Positions 1-12,799 are shown, counted from the first letter of the stretch. The stretch is DNA of 64,000 nt from Panax quinquefolius (GCA_020205615.1 CM035153.1:96500792-96564791); one strand, 5' to 3'. Translations and numbers: made by a program. The notes: generated from the letters alone by a model not told the origin.

Positions 1-1694
1 ACGAGCGCTGAATGTTCACAAACGTTTATCGTTTACGTTAAAAATGAACCAATAGGTGAATTTTTAGCAAACGAAGTTAAATAGATGAAATTCTTACATT
101 AACGCGTAGATTACGTAATTTGTGAACCATAGGCTTTTGAACGAGCCAATTCGGACTTATAACGAAAGAGTTATGCGTCCGGGAAGTTCACAAAAATTCA
201 AAGATGAAAAATTTTACGGTGCCGAGAGTTGGCCATGCTGGCCAACCCTAGACAATTAGTCATCATGTGACGCCATGAGCAGTCTATGTCATACTAGAAA
301 TTAGGCGCGCAGTCATGCATTGAAGAAAATGAGGACTCGCGCCATGGCGCCAAGTCAAGGGCCATCCCATCGTTAACTCATGTGCATGTATGAGATGCAG
401 ATATATAAAGTTGGTAGCAATGTTTCGGTCTTTGACAAATGATAGTGAAGAATATTGGTGAATGTAAAGCAAGAAAGGGTTATTAGGTTGAGTTAAACCT
501 ACCTTAAGAAACCTAAAATAACATTGCTAAAGCATTGTTAAACATTAAGAGTAATGTGTAAAGAGTGGTAATAACCTATCCATCTATGAATGCAAATAGA
601 ATGATGAAATCAGAATGAATAGTAATCAAGTCTAATATACAAATTAGATTGAGATGAAGGGTAAGATATAGTCAGATACATACTTGATCATGTGTGACCT
701 AATGTAAGGCATTATGTGATCATGTATTGTAGAGACTTGAACGTAAAGTAAATTGCATCGTAGCAGACGCTTAAGGCAAGTATTCTAACTCTTGTCTAAG
801 TTCAATCTGAACAAGTTTTTGAAGTTCATATATCCTTACGCATAAATTGAAGTATAATGAAGTTAAAGCCAGTTCCTTTGGCTAGTCTTAACATATTGAG
901 TGGATTGTTGATAATCTATTCATCTGTTATCAAATGTTATTATCTTTTGTCAATTACTTGATATGGTTTTCAAAAGAAGACTGAAATGTTAAAACAAATG
1001 TTTTGTCAGTAAAACGACAGGCACGTGAGGTTGCCAAATGATTAAACGTACATACGTTTAATGAATGTAGTGTTGATCAACATAAAGTACAATAGGCTGA
1101 TCACCTAGAAGTTCTCGTAAGTAAATGTAATCAGGGACTATGAGACTTAGTTAAGGTTGTCCTTTTTAAAGAAAGAATGAATACTCGAGGTCTTTTGGCG
1201 GGAGTGAATGTTTTCTTGAATATTATTCATTGTGAAACATTTTGAAAGAAATATGAAGTGTTATTTTGAATTATCAATAGTACTTCATAACTATTGTTCA
1301 ATTATCGAAGATATAATGATTCATATGTATCAAGCATGTTGTTATTGAAATTGTTATACTTACTTTGAGCTAGTTATGCTCACTCTTGTTTGAACCATAT
1401 GAATGCAAGCTAAGACCTGAGCGTCTTAGAAGGATCAAATAAGGATAAAGGAAAAGCTAAAGGCGTGATTATTAAGTCGACTTGTAATGGTATAGGTCTA
1501 TTGTTGTAATGTAATGAATATTATGACAAAGAACCTTTGTAATGGTATAGAACACAGGAAATGTAAATATTACCTTTAATATATAGACGTTATGGTCGTT
1601 CTTTGAGACTATTCAATTGAATGAATGTATGAATGTTTGTACAGTATAGCACCATCTGTCGGGTTGGAAGATACCCGGATTTGGGGACGCTATA
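1..1694 (+). repeat. 5' LTR of element A (left end outside window)
   Basis: The sequence just before the primer binding site ends in ATTTGGGGACGCTATA, which aligns with the LTR end of minus-strand relative B (ATTTGGGGGCATCACA in the sense direction). Bases 1-300 resemble B's LTR around 17,640-17,960, including a shared CTTTTGAACGARCCAATTC segment. B lacks most of what lies at 300-1,640 here. The decayed CG-rich terminus suggests an old insertion. Confidence 0.75.
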
Positions 1695-1696
1695 AG

Positions 1697-1710
1697 TTGG
1701 TTTCAAAGCC
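1697..1710 (+). promoter_or_regulatory. primer binding site of element A
   Basis: TTGGTTTCAAAGCC lies 2 bases after the LTR end and is a slightly mutated form of the plant initiator tRNA-Met primer site (TGGTATCAGAGC). Relative B has TTGGTATCAAAGA in the same place. Confidence 0.7.
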
Positions 1711-1870
1711 TAGGTTGTGAAACTTAAGGGGGATTAGAACCTTAAGTCATAACCTTAATAAAGAAGTAAAAGATGAAAGATAACCTTATAAAAAAAATGC
1801 ATTATATTATGTTATGTGTTTTTATTATTTTACTGACGTGTACTAATCAAACTATATTATTTTATTATAG

Positions 1871-2492
1871 ATGTCAGGAGAAAATGATATGTATAGAAAT
1901 ATACATGTAGTGAGCGAGGATTCAGTTAAACGGGTAGAGATACTACCCAATCCCGTAACGATTGAGCCAGAGGTGGTAGTAATAGAGTCTGGAGACTCGG
2001 ACGATTTAGACTATATGTCTATTTTGATGGCATGCTAGAGGAGGAGGTGGGCGTGATGTCCTTTGACCGAGTTCCACCTACGGAAGAATTGACTACTAAA
2101 GAGTCAATGAAGGCACTATTTATGTCGATTATTGGATAGGAATGTCCATTCTCGCCAAGAGGTGAAGGAGTTGGAAGAGGAACTCCAAGTCGTAAAGTGA
2201 GGACAAGACTAACATGGAGGGTATGTGGGAAGAAGAGCGCGATGATAGAATTCTAGTTAAGGACAAGGTCCGAGAGCTGAAATGTGAAGTCTTTGAGCTC
2301 AAGCAGGAGCTAAAGACTAAACAACAGAAGTTGGAGAGGATGTCCTATATACATAGGAGTTCTCACATGGACTTCCAACAGTAAGTAGCTGGTTATCCAG
2401 TGGAAGCAGGGCACACTCGACATACCATTAGTCGAGATGTCATAGCCGGTTTGGCTAAGAAAGATTTCGAGAATGCCATTCGACAGATGTAA
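1871..2492 (+). pseudogene. ORF between primer binding site and gag, element A
   Basis: A degraded reading frame starts at ATG 1,871 (MSGENDMYRNIHVV) and ends at TAA 2,490-2,492 after AIRQM. It is broken at least by a TAG near codon 56 and by frameshifts. Element B (16,644-17,243, minus) carries the same frame, with a shared N-terminus, a DRN...EVKELEEE coiled-coil-like middle and a shared C-terminus containing MSYIHRSSH, TRHTISRDV and NAIRQM. I recognise no domain; gag follows at 2,802. The ATG comes directly after TTTTATTATAG, which looks like a splice acceptor. An extra protein of about 200 residues is inferred; its function is unknown. Confidence 0.55.
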
Positions 2493-2801
2493 TCTAGCAA
2501 TAGCTAGAGTAGATTAGATATGTAAATATTATGTATCTCGTAGTGAGGTAAAACCCTCTTTTGTATATCAAGGGTGGTCTTTTGTAAATCCCAATTTTTG
2601 GAAAGTAATGGCGGGATGGTAATGTAATCAGCTAAGGCTGGGTAATTTAAATAATGTAGTATTACACTACAAGATAAGAATCAATATAAGTCTCTTTTAT
2701 GGAACATATTGAGTAATGAGGATGAGTTATTGTTTTATCGCAAATAATAACTAATCAACAAGAAGAAAGTAATAATGATGTGTTGTTTTCTTAACAGCGA
2801 A

Positions 2802-3620
2802 ATGCCGCCAAGAAGGAGACAACGAAATCAAGATGATAATGTTAACCAACTGGAGGGTGGTCCAGTTAATCCAACGCAAGAGTTCGTTAATCTTTTAACG
2901 GCTGCATTTAATAGGAAGGGGGCTAATGTACCCGTAATTCCTGGAGTAGTACGAGCTACTACTTTTAAGGACTTGAAAAGTGTAGGTCCACTGGAGTTCA
3001 AAGGAACTACGGACCCTATAGAAGCCCAGACTTGGGTAAAAGAAATTGAGAAAGTATTTGTTATAACAAATGTTGAGGAGGGTCAAAAGGTTGCCTTTGC
3101 AACCTATTTGATGAAAGGAGAGGCCAACTTCTGGTGGGAGGCAAACCAGGCTAGGGCCGATATAGGAAACCTAACGTGGGAAAGGTTTAAGGAGATTTTC
3201 TTGAGAACTATTTTTCCCACAGTATCTGAGGAGAATGGAAATGAGGTTTCGGAATTAAAACAAGGGGATATGACAGTTCCCCAGTATGCTGCCAAGTTTA
3301 ATGAACTGGCACGATTTGCTCCACACCAAGTGGACACTGAAGTGAGGAACGCTAGGAGATTCGAGTAGGGCTTGAAACCCTGACTCTATAGCCGAATCTC
3401 GGTGTTTCAAAGTACTTCCTTTGGAACCATATTAGAAAAGGCAATAATTGCCGAAGGTGGGAATGAGGCTCTCACCAAGATTACCACAAAGATAAGAAAA
3501 ATAAGAGTAAAGTTGATGGGGAATCAAGACCAAAGAGCCGGCCAGTGAGTGGCGACGATCGAAAAGAAAGGGCTTTAACTCTGGGAATACCGGAGTAAAG
3601 CAAGGGGATTCCAAGATAAG
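2802..3620 (+). pseudogene. gag of element A (broken)
   Basis: Capsid/nucleocapsid polyprotein of a gypsy retrotransposon. I chose ATG 2,802 because MPPRRRQRNQ matches usual Tekay gag starts; the upstream ATG 2,775 only extends the open frame. The retrotransposon gag domain shows TWVKEIEKVF, the FWWEA segment and the TWERFKEIFLRTIFP block. A TAG at 3,366-3,368 stops the frame after an RRFE segment. Similarity then continues in other frames to the zinc-knuckle region, so frameshifts separate gag from pol. Confidence 0.8.
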
Positions 3621-3621
3621 G

Positions 3622-6462
3622 ATGGAGGCCTGTAAAACCTGTGGGAAGACTCACTTAGGAGTCTGTCTCAAAGGAAAGGCCGTATGTTATAATTATGGAC
3701 AGGAAGGGCACATTTCGCCTAACTGTCCCAATCCAAAGAAAAACCACAGATGTTTTGTATGTGGATCAACTGACCACATAGCGAAGAGTTTCCCAAAGAA
3801 GGGTATGGAAGGAAATAAGGGCACTAATAGCGGTAAGTTGGCTATTAGTGGTCCAGCTCAACCGGGTAGATCAATGGCCCGCACTTTTAATATGATGGTC
3901 CAAGATGCAGTGGCATCAGGGGATGTAGTTGTAGGTATTATTCCGATCAATAACATAAATGCATACGTGCTATTTGATTCGGGTGCTACTTGTTCGTTTA
4001 TAGCATGTGATTTTGCTAGACGACTAGGGTTACTTCCAGAAAAGTTGCATATACCTTTGAACATTAAGGTAGCAAACGAAGAGGTAATCCCTGTTGAAAG
4101 TATTCATAGGGGTTGTTGCGTAGATGTACGTGGTTATAAGTTATCGGTAGACTTAATACCGATAAAGTTAGGAGAATTCGATGTGATTCTCAAAATGGAT
4201 TGGTTGATTAACCATGGAGCCATTATAGATTGTAAAAAGAAATGTGTGAGCATCAGGACGTTGAAACAACCTCCTGTAGTATTTTATGGTAATAAATCGC
4301 CGGGGCATTCGTGTTGTCTTACGATGACACAAACTAGAAAACTTTTAAGGAAGGGGTGTATAGGTTATCTGTGCCATGTTGTTGATACCCAGCATGTGGG
4401 AGCAACCATGGAACAAATACCTATAGTAAACGAATTCATGGATGTATTTCCAAGTGAGTTACCGGGTTTACCACCGGATCGGGAGATTGAATTCATAATA
4501 AACATTGTGCCAGGAGCGGAACCAGTCTCAAAGGCACCGTATCGTATGGCACCTATGGAAATGAAGGAGCTAATGGTTCAGTTACAGGAACTATTGGATA
4601 GGAAGTACATTCAACCTAGTTTTTCCCCATGGGGTGCACCGGTATTGTTTGTCAAGAAGAAAGATGGATCGTTAAGGCTTTGTATCGACTATCGAGAGTT
4701 GAACAAGTTAACGATAAAGAATAAATACCCATTGCCCAGGATCGATGATCTCTTTGATTAGTTGAAAGGGGCAAAGTATTTTTCTAAAATAGATTTGCGG
4801 ACGGGGTATCACCAGTTGAAGGTTAGGAAGGAGGATGTACCAAAAATAGCATTCAGAACTCGTTATGGTCATTACGAGTTTCTGGTGATGTCATTTGGGT
4901 TGACAAATGCACCAGCTACATTTATGGATATGATGAACAGAGTGTTCAAACTATATTTGGACAAGTTCGTCATTGTGTTTATCGATGATATTCTAGTCTA
5001 TTCTAAGATGCCAGAAGATCATGCTGAACATTTAAGATTAGTGTTGGAGACACTAAGAAAGGGGAAGTTATATGCGAAATTCACTAAGTGTGAATTTTGG
5101 CTGGAGAAAGTATAGTTTTTAGGTCATGTCATTGATCACGAAGGGATTTCAGTGGATCCAGCGAAGGTAGAAAAAGTGATGAACTGGGAACAACCGAAAA
5201 TGCCAACTGAGCTGCGGAGTTTCGTAGGGTTAACGGGATACTATCGAAGATCTATCTAAGATTTTTCGAAGATAGCTACCCCGTTGACTAACTTGACAAG
5301 GAAGACGGTGAAATACGTATGGACGGATAAATGTGAAGACAGTTTTCAAGAACTGAAGAAAAGATTAAGCGAAGCGCCTGTATTGTCATTGCCAGATGAC
5401 ACAGGAAATTTCGTAGTTTATAGCGATGCTTCGCATAGAGGACTTGGTTGCGTGCTCATGAAGCATGGCAAAGTCATTGCGTATGCATCACGGCAATTAA
5501 AGGATTATGAAAAAGTTTATCCTACTCATGATCTGGAACTAGCTGCGATAGTATTTGCCCTAAAGATATGGAGACATTATCTTTATGGGGAGAAATGTGA
5601 GATATATACGGACCATAAGAGTCTAAAGTATATCTTCACTCAGAAGGAGTTGAATATGAGGCAGAGAAGATGGCTAGAGTTGATAAAGGATTACGATTGT
5701 GAAATCATGTATCATCCTGGGAAAGCCAATGTAGTTGTCGACACCTTAAGTAGAAAGGGTCGGGAAAGGTTGTCTATGTTAACGGCTCAGCATGAGTTAA
5801 TAACAGAGATGGCTAGAATGGAGATAGAGTTGAAGATGCCGAGTAATCGGACGAGACTCTTTATGATGGAGATGCAATCTACCATCATAGAAAGAGTAAA
5901 GGAGGTACAACTCAAATCTGATGAGTGTAACCAAATGAGGGAACGGCTAACCGATAAAGAAGATACTAAGTATAGTCTTGATAATGAAGGATTATTAAGA
6001 TTTGAAGGAAGAATTTGGGTTCCGAGTGAGGCGGAATTAAAAGAGCAAGTGTTACAAGAAGCTCATAGTTCACGGTACTCGATACATCCTGGTAGCACTA
6101 AGATGTATCAAGACCTTCGACAGAGTTTTTGGTGGCCAAACTTGAAGAGAGAAATAGAAGAGTATGTGAGTAGGTGCTTGACTTGTCAAAAAGTTAAGGC
6201 CAAACATCAAAGACCCAGTGGCTTGTTACAGTCATTGGAGATTCCAGAATGGAAGTGGGAGCATATCTCGATGGATTTCTTGGTGGGACTTCCAACAACG
6301 GCAAAAGGGTACGATTCTATTTGGGTAATAGTTGACCGATTAACGAAATCGGCTCACTTCTTACCGATTAGGGTCAAGTATAACTTAGACCAGTTAGCTA
6401 AACTCTATATCAAGGAACTACCCGGCGATAACTCCATTGTAGCATCGGAATGGATTGGTTGA
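3622..6462 (+). pseudogene. pol of element A: zinc knuckle, protease, RT, RNase H, partial integrase
   Basis: Domains in order: CCHC knuckle (first knuckle CYNYGQEGH, second Cys replaced by Tyr), aspartic protease with DSGAT near 3,976, reverse transcriptase with catalytic FIDD at 4,978-4,989, RNase H (YSDAS, LELAA, YTDHK), integrase HHCC zinc domain and the first core Asp (MDFLVG). In-frame stops lie at 4,759 (TAG), 5,113 (TAG) and 5,258 (TAA). The integrase is cut near 6,420, before its second Asp and Glu, and reads into the duplicated block. The protein therefore cannot act in its present form. Confidence 0.9.
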
Positions 6463-7034
6463 TTAACTATGGAGCCATTATAGATTGTAAAAAGAAATGT
6501 GTGAGCAACAGGACGTTGAAACAACCTCCTGTAGTATTTTACGGTAATAAATTGCCGGGGCATTCGTGTTGTCTTATGATGACACAAACTAGAAAACTTT
6601 TAAGGAAGGGGTGTATAGGTTATCTGTGCCATGTTGTTGATACCCAGCTTGTGGGAGCAACCATGGAACAAATTCCTATAGTAAACGAATTCATGGATGT
6701 ATTTCCAAGTGAGTTACCGGGTTTACCACCGGATCGGGAGATCGAATTCATAATAGACATTATGCTAGGAGCGGAACCAGTCTCAAAGGCACCGTATCGT
6801 ATGGCGCCTATGGAAATGAAGGAGCTAATGGTTCGATTCTGAGAACTATTGGATAGGAAGTACATTCAACCTAGTGTTTCCCCCCATGGTGCACCCAGGT
6901 ATTGTTTGTCAAGAAGAAAGATGGATCGTTAAGGCTTTGTATCGACTATCGAGAGTTGAACAAGTTAACGATAAAGAATAAATACCCATTGCCCAGGATC
7001 GATGATCTCTTTGATCAGTTGAAAGGGGCAAAGA
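6449..7034 (+). repeat. direct duplication of the protease-RT segment of element A
   Basis: This block repeats 4,193-4,777 with few substitutions, starting at GATTGGTTGATTAAC and ending at TTGAAAGGGGCAAAG. It carries the end of protease and the N-terminal RT. It is fused upstream to truncated integrase and downstream directly to an LTR fragment. The duplicate reads GATCAGTTG at 7,013, where the first copy has the stop GATTAGTTG. Confidence 0.9.
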
Positions 7035-7652
7035 TAGTAGATGAATACACTAATGTCCTTGGCCCGTAGTGCATGGATAATTTGTGGTCGTGATACTAAA
7101 GAATATCCTTGGTCGTAGTGCAGGGGTGATTCGATGATGTGGATTATTTATTAAGCTGAGTCTCAACGATAAAAGTGATGAAAAACCTTTTAAATCATAA
7201 AAGATAGTAGATTTCATTCTCTACTTGACTCTTTTAATGGATAGCTTGTTCCGCTGCAGTTGAACTTGATGTCTATTGTATTTTATCAGTTTAACATTGT
7301 TGAAGGCTAATGATAATTTATTCTGTATTATCTTAGTCATAATATTTCTTACTGGGCTAGTTGAGCTCACCCTTTCTTTCACTGTTCTCTTGAGAAATGA
7401 GAATATATTTGGGACGAGTCGGGAAGCGGAGTGATGGACGGATGATAGTATTAGTAGTAGTCCTCACTATTCATTAAATAGTGTGACAATAAATGTAATG
7501 AGGACTTATTCTGAGAGTGGATATTGTCTAGAAGACAGTATTTGAATTAAAACTCACAGCTCTCTTGTTGTATATTAAAGATTGTATTTGTATTCTGTAC
7601 CATGTATTTGGCGACTCAAAATAGGTGATGTATACCTGTTTTGGGGGCGTCA
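7035..7652 (+). repeat. 3' part of a gypsy LTR joined to pol
   Basis: It contains the conserved LTR blocks TTACTGGGCTAGTTGAGCTCACCC and ends in TTTTGGGGGCGTCACA, the usual 3' end of LTRs in this window. The U3 half, PPT and rest of pol are missing at the 7,034/7,035 seam. Confidence 0.65.
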
Positions 7653-8476
7653 CAATCTAAGTCTTGGATAAGGGTCACAGTTTTGAATGATATTTTTTAT
7701 TGTTAATAAAATTCCTGACGTATTCTTGAAGACTTCTTAGCCTACCCCAGAGCGTGAAATCGAATTTTGTACTGACCCCAGTACAAACCCCCATTTCTAA
7801 AACCCTTAAATATTTCTTCAACTAAAACGAATGTAACATGCGCCAAAGTTGTAGGCTCGAGCTGTTGAACATTACGATTGTACCATTCAATACCATCATG
7901 GAAAAGCAAACGTAGTAGTTGACGTGTTGAGTAGAAGATCATATGCGTTTTCGAGTGCGAATATACGAACCTACGTGAAGATAACGAATATATGATTAGA
8001 ACCAATTTTAATCGATAAAGTTAAAGCCATGCAAGCTACATACTCAGAGCTGATGAATGTGAAGAAGAAGGTTCAAGAGGGCATTATTCTAGAAGCAAGA
8101 ATCAGCGAAGAAAGGAAATCTTAACCCTCGATTTAATTGGCCCATTTAAAATACTTGATCGAGTAAGAACTGTAGCCTATAGACTCATTTTACCGCCAAG
8201 TATGTCGCGTGTTCATAACGTTTTTCACGTATCGATGTTACATAAATATGTGGATGACCCGAAGCACATTATTGATTTAGAACCGGACGAGATAGCAGAA
8301 GATTTAACGTATGAGGAGATACGTGTTAAAATCTTGGATAAGAAGGATCGTATTCAACACTCAGAGGTTATACCTCAAGAGTTAGAATATGAAATGAAGA
8401 CAAGGTATCCTCACCTCTTCGGCATACCAGGTACGTACGTAAATTTTGAGGGCAAAATTTCATAAGGAGGGGAGAT
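7653..8476 (+). pseudogene. deletion derivative of a gypsy pol (RNase H tail plus integrase C-terminus)
   Basis: Around 7,865-7,960 the frame [17 protein letters not shown] is the end of RNase H. After a short linker (IDKVKAMQATYSELM) nearly the whole integrase is missing. The C-terminal integrase module follows at about 8,110-8,465 (GPFKILDRV, a frameshift before it, then RVHNVFHVSMLHKYV). The chromodomain is reduced to its tail (TRYPHLFG). A PPT and LTR follow directly. 7,653-7,860 shows nothing I recognise. Confidence 0.75.
8464..8476 (+). promoter_or_regulatory. polypurine tract
   Basis: AAGGAGGGGAGAT lies immediately 5' of the LTR start TATGAGACCCC, just after the integrase stop. This is the plus-strand primer position of the deletion derivative. 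Confidence 0.75.
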
Positions 8477-8478
8477 TA

Positions 8479-9355
8479 TGAGACCCCAGATTTTATGAAT
8501 AAAGATTTAAATTTCTCAAAATATTTTTTTTAATATTATAGTGTGGATTTGATATAATGTTATAGTTGTGGCTAATATTTATAAATTTTGCAAAGTATGC
8601 AAGTTGTTATAAAATATTCGATTGATCGGGGAATATTCTTTTTGTTGGGGAATATTCGTACGACGGCACAATCATTGGTGGACCCCACGACAGAAGTATT
8701 GTCGTATTTAGAAAACGACAGAATTATCTTTTTATAAAATAACGGCAAAAGTGTTACCGTTAAAACTGTTGAACTACCCGGTAGTAAAAGTACAGTAATA
8801 CGCGTGGTTGCATAGTAGAACACGGTATTGATTATTGATGCTTACATGATAAGTCACTCAGTTATACTTAATTATTGCTACAGTAATTGTTGCATCATAT
8901 CTCTTATATTATTGATTCGATTATTGTCACAGTATCATGTACATAATATGTTTTTTTATTAAATCAATAATTGAGACGATAAAGTTATTCATATTATTAA
9001 ATTACAATATTTAAAATGTCTAGAAGTTCTGTCAAGGAGAGGTTTGGTCACCTAATTGCGCATGATAGGGAGAAATCCTTATTGGAAAGCCCCTCTTTCA
9101 CAGGAGCGACACGGTTGTTAAATATTGTGAGTTATAATATTAATGATGATTAAGTTCGTGTTGATTAAAGATGAATGTGATAGTTTCATTGTGTTGGAAT
9201 TATTTGTGTTAGTAGAAATCGACATCTATTCCGATGATAATTGATGTCTGGAGGTTATATTGTTCAATCGGGTATTCGGAAAACTCTTCGTGTCGGAGTA
9301 CTATTCACGAGTTACTATTCACGAGTTACTATTCACCCAGTTACATTTGTTCAGG
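8479..9355 (+). repeat. 3' LTR of the deletion derivative, truncated
   Basis: It starts TGAGACCCCAGATTTTATG after the PPT, like other Tekay LTR starts. It contains a triplicated ACTATTCACGAGTT-like stretch at 9,300-9,340 and runs into copia gag sequence near 9,355, so its 3' end is lost. Confidence 0.65.
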
Positions 9356-9366
9356 GTGAAGAAAAT

Positions 9367-12300
9367 TTAAATGTCATATTAGGTAAACAAAGACCTAGCT
9401 TTAAAAGACAATGAATTGATTATAATTCTATGCATAAAAAGGGTGATATGAAAATGTTAAAATCAAAATCACATTTTTGATTAAATTATAGCTCTCCTTT
9501 TACAACGTGTAGAAATTATGGTATTAAAGGTCACTTGGACATAAATTGTTTTAAGAAAAATAAGATTAAAAAGGTATGGGTCAAAAAGGATGATTTACAT
9601 GCAACTAACATTAAAGGACCCAAAAAGATGTGGGTACCAAAAGGATGAATTATCTTCTCTTCACAGGTATGTCTCAAGGCAAGGGTTCCATCTCAAAAAT
9701 GGATTCTTGATAGTGGATGCTCTCGTCACATGATTGGTGATAAATCAAAGTTCGTGGAGCTAAAAATCAAGAAGAAAAATGGGATAGTTACATTTGGAGA
9801 TAATCGAACCTGTGAAATAATCGAAAAAGGTAAAATAGGAAATGGTAAGGTAAATATTGATAATGTGCATCTTGTTAGTGAACTTGAATTTAATCTTATT
9901 AGTATCAGTCAATTGATGGATAATGGTCATCAAGTTAATTTTGAAAAAGAAAAATGCACTATTTCTCATGGTACTAACAATGTTACTCTAGTTGCACAAA
10001 GAGAAGGAAATATATATACTATTGATTTTGAGCAACAGGATGAAGAACTATGTCTTGCATCTATTCAAGATGAGGCTAACTTATGGCATAAGAGGATGGG
10101 ACATGTTCACATGGATTTAATCAAGAAATTATCCTTAAAGAATCTTGTCAAAGGGTTGCCAAAGATAAAGTATGAAAAGAAGGGAATATGTGTTCCTTGT
10201 TAACTCGGGAAACAAGTAAGAACATCGTTTATGGTAAAGAATATGGTATCAACTTCTTCTCCTTTACAACTACTTCATCTTGATCTATTTGGACCAGAAA
10301 GACATGCTAGTATAAATGGTAAGTTTTATGCATTTGTAATAGTAGATGATTTCTCTAGATATACATGGGTATTATTTTTTAGAACTAAAGATGAAGCATT
10401 TAAAGAATTTGAGAAACTAATACAAAATTTGGAAATAAAGTATAGTCTCAAACTTGTAAAGATAAGAAGTGATCATGGTACTGAATTCCAAAAAGACTTT
10501 ATAATATTTTGTGATCAAAAAGGAATTAGTCATGAGTTTTCAGCCCCAAGAACCCCTCAACAAAATGGTGTAGTGGAAACAAAGAATAGAACATTACAAG
10601 AAACAGCTAGAACTTTGTTACAAGAAAGTAAACTTCCTAAAAAGTTTCGGGCCAAAGCTATAAACACCTCTTGCTATGTTTTGAATAGAGTACTTATTTG
10701 TCCAATCATTTTGAAGACTCCTTATGAACTTTTAAATAATAAGATTCCTAATATAGGTTATTTCAAAGTTTTTGGATCTAATTGTTTTGTACTAAATACT
10801 AGTGAAAACTTGGGAAAATTTGATGCTAAATCTTATGAAGGAATTTTCATTGGTTATTCACAAAATAGTAAAGCTTATCGTGTATTTAATATTAACAAGC
10901 TATGTGTTGAGGAGTCTTTTCATATTACATTTAATGAAACTCACAATGATCTTCCAAAAGAAAGAGATGAGGATGCAGGAAATTTAGAGATCTCAGTGAA
11001 TCCAGCAAACCAGAAAAATCTATTCAGCAGGCCAAATGGATAAATCCAGCAAGCTAATTTGGAAAACTCGCAAGGAGTGGAACAAGGAACAACACAAGAG
11101 CTTGAAGTTGATATCCCTCAACAAGAAGAAGTAATACATGATGTGCGAATGCCAAAGACTGCGAGATATCTCAAGAATCTTCCACCAAAAAAAATCATTG
11201 GAGATTTAAACAAAGGAATCACCACAAGGACAGGATTGCAAAATCAGTGTGCATTCTTTGCATTCGTATCACAAGTTGAGCCAAAGAATGCTAAAGAAGT
11301 TATCCTAGATGAAAGTTGGCTAATGGAAATGTAAGAAGAACTTTAACAATTTGAACGATGCCAAGTCTGGGAACTTATGCCCCCTCCTAAAGATGTTACC
11401 ATCATTGGAACGAAGTGAGTATTCAAGAATAAGCTTGATGAGCATGGAACAATCACGCATAACAAAGCAAGGCTAGTAGCTCAAGGATACAATCAATAAG
11501 AAAGATTGACTATGAAGAAACTTACACCCCAGTTGCTAGACTAGAGTCCATCCAAATCTTGTTAGCATTTGCTTATTACAAGAAGTTCACACTCTATCAA
11601 ATGGATGTAAAGAGTGCCTTCCTCAATAGATACATCAATGAAGAGGTATATGTAAAATAGCCTCCTAGATTTGAACATGAGAGGTATCCAAACCATGTCT
11701 ATAAGCTTAAGAAAGCTCTCTATAGACTAAAGCAGGCTCCAAGGGCTTGGTACAAAAGGTTGAGTAAGTATTTACTTTCAAATGGTTTTATTAGAGGAAA
11801 AATTGATTCTACATTATTTATTAGGCATGAAAATAAAGATATTATTATTATACAAATATATGTAAATGATATAATTTTTGGTGCTACTAATGATTTCCTT
11901 TGTGAGTGGTTTTCTAAGTGCATGCACAAGGACTTCGATATGAGTCTAATGGGAGAACTTAACTACTTTTTGGGACTCCAAATCAAGAAAACAAAGGAAG
12001 GGATCTATATCCATAAAACCAAATATACAAAAGAGCTACTCAAAAGGTTTGGTTTTGAAGGATCCAATTCAAAGGCTACACCAATGAGCACTTCAATAAA
12101 GCTTACGTCTGACGAAAAAGGTATAGATGTGGAAGTAACTAAATATCGAGGTATGATTGGATGTCTATTATATTTAACTACATCTAGACCAGATATTATG
12201 TATAGTGTATGTCTGTGTGCACGCTTTTAAGCAAAACCTAAAGAATTCCACTTACAAGCTGTAAAAGAATTTTTAAATATTTAAGTGGTACAATTAATTT

Positions 12301-12799
12301 GGGATTATTTTATCCAATTTGCAATCATTTTGAACTAATGGGCTATTCAGATGCTGACTATGTAGGATGCCAAATTGATAGAAAAAGTACTAGGGGTGCT
12401 TGCACATTTTTAGGTCACAGACTTGTTACGTGGCACAGTAAAAAGCAAACTTCAATTGCATTATCAACCACTGAGGGTGAATATCTAGCTGCAGGGAGTT
12501 GTTGCTCTCAAATTTTATGGTTAAAACAAACTCTGTGTGACTTTGATGTTTTATGTGATAGTATGCCTATTTACTGTGATAATTATAGCACTATTAACAT
12601 TTCAAAAAATCCTGTTTTGCATTCATGCACAAAGCACATATAGGTTAGGCATCATTTCTTAAGAGATAATGTTTCAAAAGGTTTAATTAAATTAATTTTC
12701 ATTCCAACAGAAAAATAATTAGCTGATATTTTTACCAAACCCTTAAGTGAAGAAAGGTTTTGCATGCTAAGAAGAGAACTTGGAATGTGCATGGTATAA
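9367..12799 (+). pseudogene. copia element 1 gag end and pol (broken)
   Basis: Decayed zinc knuckle near 9,505 (CRNYGIKGH, second Cys lost); protease with DSGCSRHM at about 9,709; GAG-pre-integrase domain to 10,200; TAA at 10,201. The integrase core keeps LHLDLFGP, IRSDHGTEF and NGVVETKNRT, so D, D and E are all present. RT is fragmented from 11,340 and has IYVNDIIFG near 11,853, where YVDD is expected, so one catalytic Asp is Asn. RNase H has YSDADYVGC at about 12,343 and TEGEYLA. The frame ends at TAA 12,797-12,799 after FTKPLSEERF. Confidence 0.88.

Larger units (their letters stand above)
1..7652 (+). mobile_element. Tekay/Del-like Ty3/gypsy element A, rearranged
   Basis: A plus-strand gypsy element in the order LTR (cut by the window start), primer binding site, ORF before gag, gag, protease, RT, RNase H, part of integrase, a second copy of the protease-RT segment, and the 3' part of an LTR. 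The RT-RNase H-integrase order shows Ty3/gypsy. The gag start (MPPRR) and LTR ends of the form TGTGA...GGGGGCGTCACA fit the Tekay/Del group. Several stops, a truncated integrase and the duplicated block make it non-autonomous. No TSD can be assigned because the left end lies outside the window. Confidence 0.85.
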
